From Streptomyces sp. 11x1 (GTDB lineage Bacteria > Actinomycetota > Actinomycetes > Streptomycetales > Streptomycetaceae): a stretch of DNA of 64,000 nt. A program made the translations under genes and the position numbers. The notes beneath the pieces were generated by a model. It saw nothing but the letters and a program-made list of their open reading frames with translations, had not been told where the DNA came from and did no database searches. Positions 47,907-57,480 of the stretch are shown piece after piece. Every line of letters begins with the position of its first letter. Positions within the stretch are counted from its first letter, which is position 1. The stretch is from the NCBI RefSeq assembly GCF_032598905.1, contig NZ_CP122458.1, positions 10,477,095 through 10,541,094 of the forward strand. Direction: 5' to 3'.

Positions 47907-50900
47907 CACGACCCGGTCCGGTACCCGTCGACCAGCGTACGGACCCCCGCGTCGTCGAGGTCTACAGCCGCAGACCCGACGGCCGGGGCAGCGGCACCGG
48001 GTATCTCCTCGACGGCGGCCTCGTGCTGACCGCCGGTCACGTTGTCAGCCGCGACGACCCCCGACAGGCCGAGGTCACGGTGCGGCTGCCCGGCTCGCGG
48101 GACTACCTGCCGTGCGACGTGGAGTGGTACCGCTACGAAGCCGAGGAGCCCGCCGACACCCGCATGGACGCCGCCGTCCTCCGGATCTCCCCGCCGGCAG
48201 CGGTGCCGTCTCCGGACGGTCTGCCGCCCCTGCGCTGGGGACGGCTGGTCACCGGGCTGCCGGAGGTTCCGGCCGACCTCGTCGGCTACCCGTCCGGCAT
48301 GGGCGTACGACGCGACGACGCCACGGGAAGGCTCGTGCTGCGCGACACCGTCAGGGTCCGGGGAACCGTGAACGCGGGAACCGCCGTCAAGGCCAGGCGT
48401 TACCACATCGTTCTCGGGCAGCCGATCCCCTACTCGCCGGCCGCCGCCGTGTCCCGCTGGGAGGGGGCCTCCGGGGCGGCGCTGCTCAGCCACGACCTGC
48501 TGTGCGGGGTCGTCGTCACGGCGAAGGACGAACCCGGTCACGGCAGGGCCCGTGCCATCCCGGCCGAAGAACTCCTGGCCGACGCCGGTTTCCGCGCGCT
48601 GTTCCCGCACGCCGTCACCGAACCGGCCGAACTCCAGCCGCTGCTGGAACGGGAGTCGTCCCGGCCGGCCAACACCCCCGTCTCCCTGCTCAGGCCGGAC
48701 GCGACCGTCGTACCGTTCACCGGACGCGAGGACGTCCTGGCCCGGCTCGGCACCTGGTGCGAACAGCCCGGTAGGTTCTCCGTACGGCTGGTCACCGGAC
48801 CCGGCGGCCAGGGCAAGACCCGACTCGCCGCGGAACTCGTCCGCCGTCTGCGGCCGCGGAACTGGAGCGCGGGCTTCCTGGCCGCCGGAGCGCCTCCGGA
48901 CCTCCTGTCCCTGGCCACCCGGACCCGCACCCCGCTGCTGCTCGTCGTCGACTACGCCGAAACGAGGGTCGAGCAACTCCAGACCCTCCTCGACCTCGTC
49001 GACCGGTATGAACACACCGGCACCGCACCCCTGCGGCTGCTGCTGCTCGCCCGTGACAAGGAAGCCGGCGACTGGTGGGAGAACCTGTGCAGCGAGGCCC
49101 TGCCCCTGCGCGACCCACCGCCCGGGACTGAGCTCGAGCTGCCCGACCTCTATGGCGACGGCGAAGAGCCACTGGACGACACCACCTTCCGCGAGATCGG
49201 TGAGAACCTCGCCGCGGCGCTGACCGGACTGCCCGGCGTCACCGCGCCCGTGGACCCCGCCGTCCTGCGCACCCTGCCGGTGCCCGACCTGAGCGACCCC
49301 CGTCACCATCGGGCCCTCGACGTGCAGATGGCGGCCCTGGTCGCGCTGTTGCAGGCACTCGACCCCGAGGACGGACCGGCGGACGAGCCGTACGAGGGTG
49401 TACTGCTGCGCCATGAGCAGAAGATCTGGCGGCACAGCGCACGCAGCCACGGGCTGGGGGACCTGACCCTGAGCGCCCGGCGGGAGCTGGTCGCCGCGGC
49501 CACCCTGTGCGGCTCACCCGCCGACCGGGACGAGGCCCGGGACATCCTCGGGCGCCTGTCCACCCTCACGACCGGGACACCGGACGTCACCGACACGAGC
49601 ACGCCATCCGACCTCGACCCCGCCGCGGACTGGCTCGCCACCCTCTATCCCGACCCGCACACCTTCTGGGGGCCACTGCGCCCGGACCGCATCGGGGAGC
49701 ACCTCGTGGGACTCGCCGTCGGACAGCGCCCGGCACTGCTGGACGAGCTGCTCACCACGGCGCCGATCGCCCAGGCCACCGACGCCCTACGGGTTGCCGC
49801 CCGGGCCGCTCCCCGGCACGACCGGCTCGGCGGGCCCCTGCACTCCGTCGTGGTCCGCCACCCTCAGCGGCTCGCCGGGCCGGCCGTCACCGCGGCGACC
49901 AGCAGCGGGCCCGAACCGGGCCCCCTGCACTCCGCCCTCGCCGAGGTCGTGCGCGACCACCCCGACGACGGCACGCTCCTGCGCAGCATGTTCACCAAGC
50001 TGCCCGCCCACTCCCGCAACCTGTCGCAGTGGGGAGCCGAACTCGCCGGGGCGCTGGTCACCCTGGCCGGAGAGACACTCGGCGAACAGCCGGACCACAC
50101 CGCCTGGGCGCGGCTGGCGGCCGCCTTCAACGACCACGCCCACTGGCTGACCGCCGTTCGCATGCACGACGAGGCACTGGAACGCGGCGCGATGGCGGTC
50201 CGGCTCTACGAGGGCATCGCCGGTCAGGAACCCCGCCGCTACGCCCACGATCTCGCCACCGCGCACGAGGGGTACGCCCACCAGCTCCATCTGCAGGGCC
50301 GTCGGCAGGACGCATTGGCATCCGCCGAGCGCGCGGTCGCCCTGCGGCGCGAACTGGCCGACGGGCCCGACTCCCGCGCCGCGCTCGCGGTGGCCCTCAC
50401 CGGATACGCCCACCATCTGTCCAGCCTCGGACAGGTCGTGGACGCGGCCGGAGCGAGCGCCGAATCCGTGGCCCTCTACGCGGAACTCCCCCCGCGGACG
50501 GTGTCGGCCCATGAGGACGAGTACGCCGCCGCACTGCTGGCCCACGCCGTGTGCCTCGCGGAACTCGCCGAGTACGACGCCGCCATCGACGCGGTCGACC
50601 GGGCGGTCGTCCACTACCGCCGACTGTCCAGCCGGTACCCCGATGCCCATCTGCGCCCGCTCGCCGCCGCGTTGGCGACCCGCGCCGATCTCCTGGTGGA
50701 CACCGGCTCCTACGAGCGCGCCCTCGACGACGCGGGGGAGGCGCACAAGGCATACGAAAGCCTGGCCGCGGGACCGGCCGACCCCTACGCCGGTGAACGT
50801 GCCGCCACACTGCACTGCCTCGCCCGCTGCCTGGGACCTCTCGGCCGCTGGGAGGAGGCGGAGCGGCGCTCCCGGGAAGCCGTCGAACTCTACGGCGCGC

Positions 50901-51445
50901 TGCGGGCGGCCGCGCCGCGCACTCATGCCTTCGCCGGGGCCCGGGCCGCCGACGGCTGGGCCGTCGCCCTCTCGGAATGCGGTCACGACCGGCAGGCCGT
51001 GGAGGTGGGCCGTGGCGCCGTCGAGGCACTGGAGGAACTGCATGCCCACGGCGACCCCGGGACGCGGAGCGCGCTGGCCGACGCGTCCCGCAACCACGCG
51101 GCGGTGCTCCTGGAGCAGGGGCGGGCGGCTGAAGCCGAACCGTTCGCTGCGCGATCCCTCGCGCTCTGCAGGGAACTCGCCACCGACGACGACGGGACCT
51201 TCGCCTACGAGGAGGTGGAGGCCCTGCTGCTCCACGGCATGGTGCTGGCCACACTGCGCCCACGGGAGAGCGTACGGCCGCTGCTGGAGGGACTGGGCAG
51301 AGCCCAGGAGGCCGAGGACCGGGAGACGGGTCTGCGGCTGGCCGCGGCGCTGATCGATGCGTACCGGGCGGATCCCACTGTGGCCGATCTGGTCCGCGAA
51401 CTGACCGGCGACGTACCCGACTGGCTGCGCGATCATCGAGGATGA
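47903..51445 (+). CDS. Trypsin-like protease / STAND-type NTPase / TPR protein (paralogue 3)
   Basis: 1180 residues, the same plan as its two paralogues. The triad is His46 (LVLTAGHVV), Asp89 (RMDAAVLRI) and Ser190 (WEGASGAAL). SPVSLL-like NTPVSLLRPDATVVPFTGRE opens the ATPase; Lys305 in GPGGQGKTRLAAEL is the Walker A lysine and LLLVVDYAETRVEQLQTL the Walker B block. The C-terminal TPR-like repeats include AMAVRLYEGIAGQEPRRYAH, ALASAERAVALRRELADG and YAAALLAHAVCLAELAEYDA. It starts with GTG at 47903 within the small acidic gene's stop. It closes the trypsin-STAND island, with about 360 bp of gene-free DNA after it. Confidence 0.87.
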   Translation: MTRPGPVPVDQRTDPRVVEVYSRRPDGRGSGTGYLLDGGLVLTAGHVVSRDDPRQAEVTVRLPGSRDYLPCDVEWYRYEAEEPADTRMDAAVLRISPPAAVPSPDGLPPLRWGRLVTGLPEVPADLVGYPSGMGVRRDDATGRLVLRDTVRVRGTVNAGTAVKARRYHIVLGQPIPYSPAAAVSRWEGASGAALLSHDLLCGVVVTAKDEPGHGRARAIPAEELLADAGFRALFPHAVTEPAELQPLLERESSRPANTPVSLLRPDATVVPFTGREDVLARLGTWCEQPGRFSVRLVTGPGGQGKTRLAAELVRRLRPRNWSAGFLAAGAPPDLLSLATRTRTPLLLVVDYAETRVEQLQTLLDLVDRYEHTGTAPLRLLLLARDKEAGDWWENLCSEALPLRDPPPGTELELPDLYGDGEEPLDDTTFREIGENLAAALTGLPGVTAPVDPAVLRTLPVPDLSDPRHHRALDVQMAALVALLQALDPEDGPADEPYEGVLLRHEQKIWRHSARSHGLGDLTLSARRELVAAATLCGSPADRDEARDILGRLSTLTTGTPDVTDTSTPSDLDPAADWLATLYPDPHTFWGPLRPDRIGEHLVGLAVGQRPALLDELLTTAPIAQATDALRVAARAAPRHDRLGGPLHSVVVRHPQRLAGPAVTAATSSGPEPGPLHSALAEVVRDHPDDGTLLRSMFTKLPAHSRNLSQWGAELAGALVTLAGETLGEQPDHTAWARLAAAFNDHAHWLTAVRMHDEALERGAMAVRLYEGIAGQEPRRYAHDLATAHEGYAHQLHLQGRRQDALASAERAVALRRELADGPDSRAALAVALTGYAHHLSSLGQVVDAAGASAESVALYAELPPRTVSAHEDEYAAALLAHAVCLAELAEYDAAIDAVDRAVVHYRRLSSRYPDAHLRPLAAALATRADLLVDTGSYERALDDAGEAHKAYESLAAGPADPYAGERAATLHCLARCLGPLGRWEEAERRSREAVELYGALRAAAPRTHAFAGARAADGWAVALSECGHDRQAVEVGRGAVEALEELHAHGDPGTRSALADASRNHAAVLLEQGRAAEAEPFAARSLALCRELATDDDGTFAYEEVEALLLHGMVLATLRPRESVRPLLEGLGRAQEAEDRETGLRLAAALIDAYRADPTVADLVRELTGDVPDWLRDHRG

Positions 51446-51804
51446 GCACGGCCGGCACCGCGCCCAAGTCCAAGCAATCTCACGCCTCGCGAATCCGCCT
51501 CTTGTCATCGGCTTCGGCGACATTTTCCTCATGTACGACGCCTCCGATTTGTTGACCGGGCGACATTCTCAATCCAGGTACCGGGAGACTTCGATCTGTA
51601 CAAAACCAGTCGAACAGCAATCCGGGCCGCCCAGCCTCGTCCGCGACGAGCTGTCCACTGACACCGGGCTGTACACGACCCCCTTGCCCACGGGGCTCAG
51701 CTCTGCTTCGGGGTGCCTCAGGTCAGCGTGGCGTGTGCGTTCTCTCACAGCGCAGGGCCGTTCTCACGGGAGGGCGCCGATCCGGCACGGCGGCTCCTTG
51801 TTGC
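51446..51804. other. Gene-free interval after the trypsin-STAND island
   Basis: About 360 bp between paralogue 3 and the end of the ABC transporter operon. A frame around 51495-51610 reads PPLVIGFGDIFLMYDASDLL but has no start and no match I recognise. A 37-codon frame overlapping the paralogue 3 stop in ATGA fashion is probably chance. No hairpin of note was found. Confidence 0.35.
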
Positions 51805-52662
51805 TCATGCGTGTCCGTCGATGCGCCGGAGGAAGGCGCGCGTGCGCTGGTGTTCGGGGTCCGTCATGAGCTTTTGGGGTGTCCCTTCCTCCAGGATGAC
51901 ACCCCGGTCGAACATGACGAGCCGGTCCGCAGCCGACCGCGCGAAACCCATCTCGTGAGTGACGACGATCATTGTCAGTCCGTCCTCGACCAACTCCTTC
52001 ATCACGGTGACGACCTCGCCGACCATCTCCGGGTCGAGGGCGCTCGTCGGCTCGTCGAAAAGCATCAGTTCCGGCTTCATGGCGAGAGCGCGCGCGATGG
52101 CCACCCGCTGTTGCTGGCCTCCGGAGAGAACGGACGGCCGTGACGATGCCTTGTGGGCGAGGCCGACTCTGGCCAGCAGGGTGTGCGCCAGTTCTCTCGC
52201 CTCGGCCTTCGGCAGGCCGAGAACCTTCACCGGGGCGACGGCCACGTTCTCCAGGGCCGTGAGGTGGGGGAAGAGGTTGAAGCGCTGGAAGACGAAGCCG
52301 ATGTTGCGTCTACGTTCGGCGATCGTCCTCGGGCGCTCCTCGACCAGTCCCTCCCGGCCGTCCTTGTATCCGACCCGGCGCCCGTGGACGAGGATCTCTC
52401 CCTCGTCGATGCTTTCCAGATGGTTGAGGCACCGCAGGAACGTCGTCTTCCCCGAGCCGGACGGTCCGACGACGACCACCACCTCGCGGGCCCGGACGTC
52501 CATGGAGACACCGTTCAGCACCCGTACGTCACCGAACGCCTTGACCATCCCGCGCGCCGACAGCACCGCCGACGGATCCGCGGGTCCGGCCGGGCCGGAG
52601 TGTCCGGTGGAGGCATGGTCGTACGCGTCGTTCACCCCTGTTGTGATCCCGATCGGTTCCAC
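51805..52662 (-). CDS. Polar amino acid ABC transporter, ATP-binding subunit
   Basis: 285 residues from the GTG at 52662. All ABC motifs are present: Walker [19 protein letters not shown]-loop [17 protein letters not shown], signature [18 protein letters not shown], Walker [18 protein letters not shown] and the switch histidine in [11 protein letters not shown]. It resembles GlnQ/HisP-type ATPases that energise uptake of polar amino acids. It follows the permease gene with a gap of only one base after its stop, in an operon with the binding protein upstream. Confidence 0.92.
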   Translation of the reverse strand: MEPIGITTGVNDAYDHASTGHSGPAGPADPSAVLSARGMVKAFGDVRVLNGVSMDVRAREVVVVVGPSGSGKTTFLRCLNHLESIDEGEILVHGRRVGYKDGREGLVEERPRTIAERRRNIGFVFQRFNLFPHLTALENVAVAPVKVLGLPKAEARELAHTLLARVGLAHKASSRPSVLSGGQQQRVAIARALAMKPELMLFDEPTSALDPEMVGEVVTVMKELVEDGLTMIVVTHEMGFARSAADRLVMFDRGVILEEGTPQKLMTDPEHQRTRAFLRRIDGHA

Positions 52663-52663
52663 G

Positions 52664-53536
52664 TCAGTACGCCTTCCTGCCTGTGAGCGTTTGTTCCTTG
52701 GCGGCGAGTCCTTTCTCGGGGCGCGCCGAGTCGCCGCCCCTGCCACCGCCGCCGACGAATCGCTCCCTAAGCGAAGGGCCGGGCGGCGGGGCGGTACCGG
52801 GGTCCGCGAGCTTTCGCTCGATGAACCGCTGGACGAACGACCAGATCGTCGTCAGGCCGAGGTAATAGCACGCCACGACGAGGAAGATCTCGAACGTCTT
52901 GAAGGTCGCCGAGTTGATCGACTGGGCCGTCAGGAACATCTCCTGCAGCCCGATGACCGACAGCAGCGACGTCGACTTCATCATCAGGTTGAACTCGTTG
53001 CCCAGCGGCGGAACGATGATCCGCAGTGCCTGGGGCAGCAGGATCACCCGCATGGTCAGCGACGGGGTCATGCCGAGGGCCTGCGCCGCCTCCGTCTGCC
53101 CACGGTCGATGGCGTCGAGCGCCGCGCGGATGATCTCGGCCATGTAGGCCGCCTCGTTCACCGCGAGCGTCAGGACGGCAGCCTGCACGACGCCGAGAAG
53201 CACGAGGCCGCCCACCGAGACGTCGGTGAAACGGTAGACACCTGCCGCCGCGAGGCCGTTGTAGACGAGAACCAATTGGACGAGCAGGGGAGTCCCCCGG
53301 ATCAGCCAGACATACGTCCGGCCGCACCAGCGCAGAGCGGCGAAGCGGCTGCGCTGGGCCAGTGCGATGACGAGACCCAGAACCACACCGAGCGATTGCG
53401 CGAGGACCGAGATGTAGACGGTGCGCCAGAGACCCTCCAGGAATGTGCCCGAAGGGGATATCAGGTAGTGCCAGAAGAACGACCAGTCGAAGCCGGCCAC
53501 CTGCGCCGAGTCGGCGAGCAAGGACGTGTCAGCCAC
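52664..53536 (-). CDS. Polar amino acid ABC transporter, permease subunit
   Basis: 290 residues with five or six membrane helices ([51 protein letters not shown]). The EAA-loop is [20 protein letters not shown], and the HisM/GlnP signature follows it. [15 protein letters not shown] is also typical. The C-terminal 40 residues are a cytoplasmic glycine/arginine-rich tail. I choose the GTG at 53536, preceded by GAGAGAGGATGAC; an upstream ATG at 53581 would add 15 residues that lie outside the family. Confidence 0.9.
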   Translation of the reverse strand: MADTSLLADSAQVAGFDWSFFWHYLISPSGTFLEGLWRTVYISVLAQSLGVVLGLVIALAQRSRFAALRWCGRTYVWLIRGTPLLVQLVLVYNGLAAAGVYRFTDVSVGGLVLLGVVQAAVLTLAVNEAAYMAEIIRAALDAIDRGQTEAAQALGMTPSLTMRVILLPQALRIIVPPLGNEFNLMMKSTSLLSVIGLQEMFLTAQSINSATFKTFEIFLVVACYYLGLTTIWSFVQRFIERKLADPGTAPPPGPSLRERFVGGGGRGGDSARPEKGLAAKEQTLTGRKAY

Positions 53537-53641
53537 GTCATCCTCTCTCTGGGTGTGTGCGGATGCGGTCGGGCCGGACAACTGCCTGCCTGGATGTACG
53601 GCGGTCGAGCGGCCCCACCGGTCGTACGGGCGGGGTGCCGA

Positions 53642-54514
53642 CTAACCGGCGATGTCGTCTCCGGTCAGGTTCCATTTCTTGAGGATGGCGGCGTACTCAC
53701 CGTTCTTCTGGACCGCGGCGAACGCCTTCGTGAGGGCGTCGTGCAGAGCGGTGTCGTCCTTGCGGGTCGCTGCGCCCACCTTGATGCGGTTGAACGGCTT
53801 CCCGGCGAGCGCGAACGTGTCCGGCTGCTGCTTCAGCACGTATGCAGCGGTCTCCAGGGTTGTTCCGTAGCTGTCGACCAGCCCGAGGCGCAGCTGCTGA
53901 AGAGCGTCGGTGTCCTTGTTGAACAGCCGGATGTCGACCTTCTGCTTCCCGTCCGCCAGGCACTTCTTCGATTGGCCGGCGAGGTAGTCGGCTACGGTCG
54001 TGCCCGTCTGCGCCGCCGCCTTGTTGCCGCACAGGTCGGACGCGCTTTCGATTCCCTTCTCGTTCTTCGCGGACACCACGAGGGTGTTGGAGGCATACAT
54101 GTACGGGACGAAGTTCACGACCTTCTCCCGCTCGGGCTTGATGTAGAGCTGGGTGATGATCGCGTCGCACTGCTTGGCCTGCAGCGCCGGGATGATGCCG
54201 TTGAAGGCGGTGTTGGCCCAGTTCGCCTCGACGCCGAGTTGGGACGCGAGCGCGTCCCCGAGTTCGATCTCGGCGCCCACCGGCTTCTGTGCGGCGTCGT
54301 AATAGGTCAGTGGCGGCGCGCTGATGTCCGAGCAGTAGGTGATCTTCCCGTCCTTCACGAGTGTCCCAGCGGGCACATCGACCGCGGGTGAGGCCGCGGA
54401 CGGTGTCCCCGTCCCCGTGGAGCCGCCGCACCCGGCGAGCATGGCTGCGGCCGCGACGAAGGCGCAGGCCGATGGGAGTGTCGTGCGACTGGCGTGACGG
54501 AACGCTCTTGCCAT
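53642..54514 (-). CDS. Polar amino acid ABC transporter, substrate-binding lipoprotein
   Basis: 290 residues. The lipobox is AAAAMLAGCGGS with Cys29 after a hydrophobic signal. The SBP family 3 fold follows (KITYCSDISAPPLTYYDAAQ, VGAEIELGDALASQLGVEAN, FNGIIPALQAKQCDAIITQL). ADLCGNKAAAQTGTTVADYL-type sequence (SDLCGNKAAAQTGTTVADYL) is the hinge with a disulphide-capable cysteine pair. It is anchored outside the membrane and delivers a polar or charged amino acid to the permease/ATPase encoded just downstream. It diverges from the gamma-glutamyltransferase gene. Confidence 0.92.
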   Translation of the reverse strand: MARAFRHASRTTLPSACAFVAAAAMLAGCGGSTGTGTPSAASPAVDVPAGTLVKDGKITYCSDISAPPLTYYDAAQKPVGAEIELGDALASQLGVEANWANTAFNGIIPALQAKQCDAIITQLYIKPEREKVVNFVPYMYASNTLVVSAKNEKGIESASDLCGNKAAAQTGTTVADYLAGQSKKCLADGKQKVDIRLFNKDTDALQQLRLGLVDSYGTTLETAAYVLKQQPDTFALAGKPFNRIKVGAATRKDDTALHDALTKAFAAVQKNGEYAAILKKWNLTGDDIAG

Positions 54515-54554
54515 TGCCGGCCCCCTTCAGGGGTTTCCGTGGTTGCGTGGGCTC

Positions 54555-54587
54555 ATAGTCAATGCGATAGTCAATGGCGTTGACCAT
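54555..54587. promoter_or_regulatory. Repeated operator-like motif in front of the binding-protein gene
   Basis: ATAGTCAATG occurs twice (54555-54564 and 54567-54576), and TTGACCAT (54580-54587) is nearly the reverse complement of the unit. The GTCAA/TTGAC words form one direct and one inverted pair within 33 bp in the divergent region between the ABC operon and the gamma-glutamyltransferase gene. This is a candidate site for the TetR encoded after that gene, or for a FadR-type factor. Confidence 0.5.
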
Positions 54588-54768
54588 AAGGGGAAGCTAG
54601 GGCGCACGCTTCAGTACTGTCAAGGAATCTCTCGTTACGTAGCGGTTAACGCCGATCTGCCCGGTGAGTGGAGCCCAGTCGCCGCACCCGGCATCACGGC
54701 TTCGTCCGTGCCGGGGAACAGATGACACTCCTCAGGGGATTCGCGTTGGTGCGCCGGGGAAGGGAATC

Positions 54769-56388
54769 ATGTCCGTTTTCACTGATCGTCGACTCTCCGC
54801 CAAGGGCGGTGAGTGGGCCGTCGCGACACCGCACATGACGGCGAGTGGCATCGCCGCCGATGTACTGCGCGACGGCGGCAACGCGGTGGATGCCGCACTT
54901 GCGGCCGCAGCCATGCTGACCGTCGTCTATCCCAACCAGTGTTCGGTCGGCGGCGACCTCCTCGCGCTGGTGGGCACCGCCGACGGCGAGGTTCGCTTCG
55001 TCAACGCCAGCGGCCGGGCCCCGCGGGCCGTCGACGTCAGCGAGATGAGGGCACGGTACGCGAGGATGCCTGTCCTCGGCGCGCTCCCGGTGACTGTCCC
55101 CGGTGCGGTGGCCGGCTGGGCCACGCTCGCCGACACCTGGGGGACCCGTCCGCTCTCGGCGGCACTGGCCCCAGCCGAGACAGCCGCTCGCGAGGGCGTC
55201 CCCGTCGCCCCCGGACTGGCCCTGGACCTGCGCAGGGAGCGACAGAACCTGCTGCGCGACCCCGGCATGCTCGGTGTGTTCTTCGCCGGCACGGATGTAC
55301 TGCAGGCCGGCCAGACCCTTCGGCAGCCCGCCCTCGCGCGTACGCTCGCGTCGATCGGCACGTACGGCCCGTCCGCCCTGTACGGCGGAGATGTGGGCAT
55401 GAGCCTGGTGAAACTGCTCGCCGAGCAGGGATCGGCGATGACGGTCGAGGACCTCGCCGAACACACGGTACGGGTGTCGGGGCCCCATGGCGCGGTGTAC
55501 GACGGCGTCGAGTACCTCTCCGGCGGCGACAACTCGCAGGGGCTGTACTTCCTCCAGGGCCTGCGCGCACTGGACGTGGTGCGCGCCGTCCGCGGGACCC
55601 TGGATCCGCTGGGCCGCGACGCGGGCGTGGTGGCGTCCGTGCTCGCCCAGGCCGCCGCCGAGCGCGACCGCTTCTGTTGCGACCCGGAGCGGGAGGAGAC
55701 CGTCCCGGCCGAGGAACTGCTGTCCGGCCCGCGCGTGCGACACATCGCCGAGCAGGCCATGGCGGGCACACCGGTCGCCCTGCTCGGACAGCGCAAGGCG
55801 TCCGGTGACACCGTCGCGGTCGTCGTGACGGACCGGGACGGTACCTGGGTCTCGCTGATCCAGAGCGTCTTCCACTGCTTCGGCGCCGCGCTGCTCGATC
55901 CCCACACCGGTGTCGTTCTGCACAACCGGGGCGCGTCGTTCTCGCTCGACCCGGCGTCGCCGAACCGGCTCGCCGGCGGCAAACGCCCCCTGCACACACT
56001 GATGCCCGTCCTGGTCCGCGAGGCCGACGAACTCATCGGAGCGCATGGTGTCATGGGAGGACGCGCGCAGCCGCAGGTGCACACCCACCTGGCCCTGCAC
56101 CTCGCCGCCGGCGCCTCTGCGAGGCGTGCCGTGTCGGCGCCGCGCTGGGTCCTGGGGGCCATGGAGGCCGGAGTGACGGAGGGCGCCGGTACGGTCAAGG
56201 CGGAGCGCGACGTGCCCTCCACGGGCGTCCACGCGATCGGGGACACGGGCTTCACCGTCGACCTGATCGACGCGCTCAACGACGGTGTCGGGCACGGCCA
56301 GTTGGTCCGCCGAGACGGTGGCACCGACGGCCCGGGCCTGGTCGCGGCCACCGACCCGCGTGCGGACGGCTCGGCCGTCGCGGGCTGA
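54769..56388 (+). CDS. Gamma-glutamyltransferase-family N-terminal-nucleophile hydrolase
   Basis: 539 residues, cytoplasmic (no signal peptide). The family features are AVATPHMTASGIAADVLRDG, GGNAVDAALAAAAMLTVVYP and QCSVGGDLLALV. The nucleophile Thr348 lies at the SGDTVAVVVTDRDG cleavage junction, and FGAALLDPHTGVVLHNRGAS and HTLMPVLV occur downstream. The precursor would self-cleave before Thr348. Actinomycete members include amidohydrolases such as oxamate or cephalosporin-acylase-like enzymes besides true gamma-glutamyl transferases. The start ATG at 54769 has GGGAAGGGAATC before it. It diverges from an amino-acid ABC transporter, so the enzyme may free an amino acid from the imported compound. 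Confidence 0.85.
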   Translation: MSVFTDRRLSAKGGEWAVATPHMTASGIAADVLRDGGNAVDAALAAAAMLTVVYPNQCSVGGDLLALVGTADGEVRFVNASGRAPRAVDVSEMRARYARMPVLGALPVTVPGAVAGWATLADTWGTRPLSAALAPAETAAREGVPVAPGLALDLRRERQNLLRDPGMLGVFFAGTDVLQAGQTLRQPALARTLASIGTYGPSALYGGDVGMSLVKLLAEQGSAMTVEDLAEHTVRVSGPHGAVYDGVEYLSGGDNSQGLYFLQGLRALDVVRAVRGTLDPLGRDAGVVASVLAQAAAERDRFCCDPEREETVPAEELLSGPRVRHIAEQAMAGTPVALLGQRKASGDTVAVVVTDRDGTWVSLIQSVFHCFGAALLDPHTGVVLHNRGASFSLDPASPNRLAGGKRPLHTLMPVLVREADELIGAHGVMGGRAQPQVHTHLALHLAAGASARRAVSAPRWVLGAMEAGVTEGAGTVKAERDVPSTGVHAIGDTGFTVDLIDALNDGVGHGQLVRRDGGTDGPGLVAATDPRADGSAVAG

Positions 56389-56441
56389 TCCGGCGTCATC
56401 GTTGCATCACCATGGAAGGCAACCGAAACGAGGAAGGACAC

Positions 56442-57152
56442 ATGGCCACGAGTAACGGCGGTACGACCGAGGGTGCGGGCCGGAGCCGGTTGCCCCGCGG
56501 CACGCTGAGCCAAAAGACGATCGTCGAAGCCGCGTTCCGGGTCGCCGACTCGTCCGGCATGGACAAGCTGACGTTCTCGGCGCTCGGCCGTGAGCTGAGC
56601 GCTCATCCGACGGCGATCTACCGCCACTTCCGCAACAAGGACGAGCTGTTGCTGGCGCTCATCGACGCTCTGCACGAGGAGGCGTTGGCGGATACCCCGC
56701 CGCCGACGGACGACTGGGCCCACGACCTGATGCAGATCGCGGTCCACACCCACCGGGCGTTCCTCCGGCACCCACGGGTGGGGGCGCTCGCTGCCGCGCG
56801 TACCGCCCGTCGGGAGAACGAGTTCCGGACCGTGGAGCGCAAGCTGGACTGCATGCTCCGCGCCGGCCTCGACGGGGACGACGCGACCCGCTACTACCGT
56901 GTCTTCGCCGATCTGGTGCTCGCCTACAGCGCCATGGACGCGAGTCTGGCGTCCCTGTCCCCGGAAATCCGGGACGCGGATCTCCGGGCGTGGAAGACGG
57001 ACTACCTCACCCTGCCGCCCGAGACGTACCCCAACATCGCCCGACTGGCCCCGCGGTTCCGGGCGTTGGACGACCCCCAGAATTTCGTCACGGCCGTCCA
57101 AGCCGTCATCGACACCATCCGGGCGACGGCGACGGCGACGGCGACGACATAG
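56442..57152 (+). CDS. TetR-family transcriptional regulator
   Basis: 236 residues. HTH: LSQKTIVEAAFRVADSSGMD, LTFSALGRELSAHPTAIYRH and FRNKDELLLALIDALHEEA. The C-terminal helices form the ligand/dimer domain of the TetR C-terminal type (HTHRAFLRHPRVGALAAART, RYYRVFADLVLAYSAMDASL). The start ATG at 56442 is preceded by GAGGAAGG; an ATG at 56412 would add ten residues. It lies 53 bp after the gamma-glutamyltransferase-family gene on the same strand. The last residues (TATATATT) are encoded by a GGCGAC-type tandem repeat. Confidence 0.88.
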   Translation: MATSNGGTTEGAGRSRLPRGTLSQKTIVEAAFRVADSSGMDKLTFSALGRELSAHPTAIYRHFRNKDELLLALIDALHEEALADTPPPTDDWAHDLMQIAVHTHRAFLRHPRVGALAAARTARRENEFRTVERKLDCMLRAGLDGDDATRYYRVFADLVLAYSAMDASLASLSPEIRDADLRAWKTDYLTLPPETYPNIARLAPRFRALDDPQNFVTAVQAVIDTIRATATATATT

Positions 57153-57289
57153 GCGTCGGCGGGCGTGTCACCGTCCTTCTCCGGCAGGTCGACGTGCATG
57201 TCGACGCTCCGCGTGGTGGTGGGCATCCGCACCACCACGCGGAGCTGATGTCGGTGCTCGTGCTGGAACCTCTTCCGTCGGCTGACCGA

Positions 57290-57480
57290 GAACTGGCTGA
57301 AGCTCGCGGTGCCGTTGGAATCCGATGACAGGACGACGCCGCTGCCGGGGGTGGTGGCGAGGGCGATGTACCCGTGGACGAACCGGCGGAGGCGATGTTG
57401 TTTCGCCGCATCAGGCCGGCCTCGGCCCAGCCGCTGGTGTTGTCCGGGTTGGCGCCCCGGACGGGGCGAGGGCGCCGGAG
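57290..57480 (-). pseudogene. Degenerate fragment of a secreted glycan-active protein domain
   Basis: On the minus strand GWAEAGLMRRNNIASAGSST runs in one frame, then GYIALATTPGSGVVLSSDSN and GTASFSQFSV in another. Together they match the pattern W-AKAGLMxRN-x-x-SPGYVxLAxTPGxGVxLxxDSdG, found in concanavalin-like/DUF1349-like accessory domains of large secreted enzymes. Catalytic domains are absent and the frame is shifted, so this is debris. Confidence 0.45.

Noticed and set aside
51442..51555. A 37-codon frame overlapping the paralogue 3 stop (ATGA)
   Set aside because: Considered as another small partner. It has no acidic tail, no ELPER ending and no following gene, so chance is more likely.
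51959..54391. An 810-codon plus-strand frame over the ABC transporter operon
   Set aside because: The minus strand carries three genes with complete ABC motifs; the plus frame has none.
57123..57152. GGCGAC tandem repeats as a possible regulatory repeat
   Set aside because: They are in frame within the TetR C-terminus and encode its Ala/Thr tail; slippage of coding sequence explains them.
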